64,000 nucleotides of DNA from Hydractinia symbiolongicarpus. Its lineage: Eukaryota; Cnidaria; Hydrozoa; Anthoathecata; Hydractiniidae. The stretch is taken from positions 31,709,501-31,773,500 of the forward strand of contig NC_079878.1 of the NCBI RefSeq assembly GCF_029227915.1, given 5' to 3'. The notes beneath the pieces were generated by a model. It worked only from the letters and a program-made list of their open reading frames with translations, was not told the DNA's origin and searched no databases. Positions 61,860-64,000 of the stretch are shown piece by piece. Numbering within the stretch: the stretch's first letter is position 1; each line of letters begins with the position of its first letter. The position numbers and the translations under genes were made by a program.

Positions 61860-64000
61860 TTAAATTATTTTTTCACCACTAAAACGCATGAGACTTGTAG
61901 TTTTCAAAAATGTTTTCATTTTTGATGAGACGCTGAATAAAAGTAGTTTAATCGCCGGCAAATGAAAACCTGCGATTTCCCGTAAATCCCGGACTCGGCC
62001 CGTATAGTCAAAAGTACACAAAGAAAGTACCCAGGGAGTAAACTCATTTCCCAAACGATTTTTTAAATTATTATTTCACCACTAAAGCCCATGAGACTTG
62101 TAGTTTTTAAAAATGTTTTCATTTTTGATAAGACGCTGAATAAAAGAAGTTTAATCGCCGGCAAACGAAAACCCGCGATTTCCCGTAAATCCCGGACTCG
62201 GCCCGTATAGTCAAAAGTATACAAGGAAAGTACCCAGTGAGTAAACTCATTTCCCGAACGAATTTTTAAATTATTTTTTCACCACTAAAACGCATGAGAC
62301 TTGTAGATTTCAGAAATGTTTTCATTTTTGATGAGACCCTTAATGAAAGTGGTTTAATCGCCGGCAAACGAAAACCCGCGATTTCCTGTAAATCCCGGGC
62401 TTGGCCCGTATAGTCAAATGTATACAAAGAAAGTACCCTTTGAGAAAACTCATTTCCAAAACGATTTTTTCAATTAACTTTTCACCACTAAAACGCTTGA
62501 GACTTGTAGTTTTCAAAAATGTTTTCATTTTTGATGAGACGCGAAATAAAAGAAGTTTAATCGCCGGCAAACAAAAACCCGCGACTTCCCGTAAATCCCG
62601 GACTCGGCCCGTATAGTCAAAAGTATACAAAGAAAGTACCCAGGGAGTAAACTCATTTCCCGAACGATTTTTTAAATTATTTTTTCACCACTAAAACGCA
62701 TGAGACTTGTAGTTTTCAAAAATGTTTTCATTTTTGATGAGACGCGGAATAAAAGAAGTTTAATCGCCGGAAAACGAAAACCTGCGATTTCCCGTAAATC
62801 CCGGACTCGGCCAGTATAGTCAAAAGTATACAAAGAGAGTACCCTGTGAGTAAACTCATTTCCAGAACGATTTTTTAAATTATTTTTTAACCACTTAAAC
62901 GCATAAGACTTGTAGTTTTGAAAAATGTTTTCATTTTTGATGAGACGCTGAATAAAAGAAGTTTAATCGCCGGCAAACAAAAACCCGCGATTTCCCGTAA
63001 ATCCCGGGCTTGGCCCGTATAGTCAAAAGTATACAAAGGAAGTACCCAGGGAGTAAACTCATTTCCCGAACGTTTTTTTAAATTACTTTTTCACCACTAA
63101 AACGCATGAGACTTGTAGTTTTTAAAAATGTTTTCATTTTTGATGAGACGCTGAATAAAAGAAGTTTAATCGCCGGCAAACGAAAACCTGCGATTTCCCG
63201 TAAATCCTGGACTCGGCCCGTATAGTCAAAAGTATACAAAGAAAGTACCCAGGGAGTAAACTCATTTCCCAAACGATTTTTTAAATTATTATTTCACAAC
63301 ATAAACGCATGAGACTTGTAGTTTTTAAAAATGTTTTCATATTTGATGAGACGCTGAATAAAAGAAGGTTAATCGCCGGCAAACGAAAACCCGCGATTTC
63401 CCGTAAATCCCGGACTCGGCCCGTATAGTTAAAAGTATACAAGGAAAGTACCCAGTGAGTAAACTCATTTCCCGAACGAATTTTTAAATTATTTTTTCAC
63501 CACTAAAACGTATGAGACTTGTAGTTTTTAAAAATGTTTTCATTTTTGATGAGACGCTGAATAAAAGAAGTTTAATCGCCGGCAAACAAAAACCTGCGAT
63601 TTCCCGTAAATCCCGGACTCGGCCCGTATAGTAAATAGTATACAAAGAAAGTACCCAGGGTGTAAACTCATTTCTCGAACGATTTTTTAAATTATTTTTT
63701 CACCACTAAAACGCATGAGACTTGTAGTTTTCAAAAATGTTTTCATTTTTGATGAGACGCTGAATAAAAGAAGTTTAATCGCCGGCAAACGAAAACCTGC
63801 GATTTCCCGTAAATCCCGTACTCGGCCCGTATAGTCAAAAGTATACAAAAAAGTACCCAGGGAGTAAACTCATTTCCCAAACGATTTTTTAAATTATTAT
63901 TTCACCACTAAAGCCCATGAGACTTGTAGTTTTTAAAAATGTTTTCATGTTTGATGAGACGCTGAATAAAAGAAGTTTAATGGCCGGCAAACGAAAACCC
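61860..64000 (-). repeat. ~11-monomer series, intact copy running off the window
   Basis: Has the AAAAGTACACAAAG unit, the marker monomer (62401), the GACGCGGAAT unit, the ACCACTTAAACG unit, the TCCTGGACTCGG unit (63078), the ACAACATAAACG unit (63294), the GTAAATAG unit (about 63630) and the ACAAAAAAGTACCC unit (about 63845), in the order of a complete series. A private CATGTTTGATG is at about 63946. The array continues beyond 64000. Confidence 0.85.
62401..62603 (-). repeat. Diverged marker monomer (62.4 kb)
   Basis: As at 56923. The preceding sequence has CCTGTAAATCCCGGG, a CpG-to-TpG change not in its neighbours. Confidence 0.85.

Larger units (their letters stand above)
1..64000. repeat. 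Satellite DNA array, ~203-bp monomer, fills the window
   Basis: The same ~203-bp unit recurs from end to end. Matching positions, for example the motif AAAAATGAAAACATTTTT at 1, 204 and 407, are spaced 203 bp, and distant marker variants are spaced by whole multiples of 203 to within a few bases. The consensus has about 37% GC, long A/T runs, and CpG above expectation. Neighbouring monomers differ at scattered positions, while monomers several units apart are often nearly identical, which is higher-order repeat structure. There is no unique sequence, transposon or gene anywhere. The family is not one I recognise; a eukaryotic heterochromatic satellite is the inference. Centromeric identity cannot be decided from sequence alone. 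Confidence 0.97.

Noticed and set aside
1-64000. CRISPR array
   Set aside because: The repeating unit is the full 203 bp with no unique spacers between short repeats.
1-64000. Telomeric, rDNA or tRNA-derived repeats
   Set aside because: No short G-rich telomere-type repeats, no rRNA-like segments and no A/B box pair with a cloverleaf could be recognised in the monomer.
41000-64000. Assembly collapse or artificial expansion as the sole cause of near-identical blocks
   Set aside because: Private point changes distinguish most copies (for example 45243, 57694 and 60372) and copy lengths vary by whole monomers, which favours real sequence. Read support would still be needed for the identical 609-bp pair and the inversion junction.

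Overview
The whole window is one tandemly repeated satellite DNA with a basic unit of about 203 bp, or roughly 315 copies (64,000/203). I see no gene, RNA gene, transposon, telomeric repeat or unique flanking sequence. A gene-free array of this size with multi-monomer higher-order structure is typical of eukaryotic heterochromatin (centromeric, pericentromeric, subtelomeric, or on a B or sex chromosome). Nothing in it identifies the species, and I do not recognise the monomer as a named satellite. A consensus read by eye is about 37% GC with about 12 CpG per monomer, where about 7 are expected from base composition. The many short open frames are by-products of the repeat and recur with every monomer.

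Layout. (1) 1-2381: about 11.7 monomers in one orientation, called + here. (2) About 2381: an abrupt orientation switch at a fold-back junction; everything to the right, about 303 monomers, runs in the - orientation. The first ~1.36 kb of the window reappears inverted just right of the junction, carrying the same private mutations. (3) 2382 to about 10570: a zone dominated by a three-monomer (609 bp) higher-order repeat, interrupted by one truncated monomer at 7000/7001. (4) About 10570-14317: a mixed zone that seeds blocks found elsewhere. (5) 14318-39132: nine successive copies of a long higher-order repeat with a base size of 14 monomers (2841-2842 bp). Copy lengths are 21, 14, 16, 14, 19, 14, 8, 8 and about 8 monomers, varying through internal duplications and deletions. 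(6) 39133 to about 40820: one isolated copy of a second, about 11-monomer series. (7) About 40821-48240: a 17-monomer (3450 bp) tandem duplication with a nested 6-mer duplication. (8) About 48240-52640: a 13-monomer (2641 bp) duplicate and a recent 3-mer duplication. (9) About 52640-56381: 5-mer and 4-mer duplications. (10) 56382-64000: further copies of the 11-monomer series, with one 6-mer duplication and one single-monomer deletion.

The sequence records unequal exchange and template switching at many scales: single monomers (38.5 and 47.0 kb), 3-, 4-, 5-, 6-, 8-, 13-, 14- and 17-mers, one inversion, and one out-of-phase deletion. All other exchanges keep the 203-bp phase to within a few bases. 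Each monomer carries short dyad symmetries, and the inversion junction lies on one of them. Periods and block matches come from reading the sequence and spacing private variants, not from an alignment program, so block edges are good to a few tens of bases.
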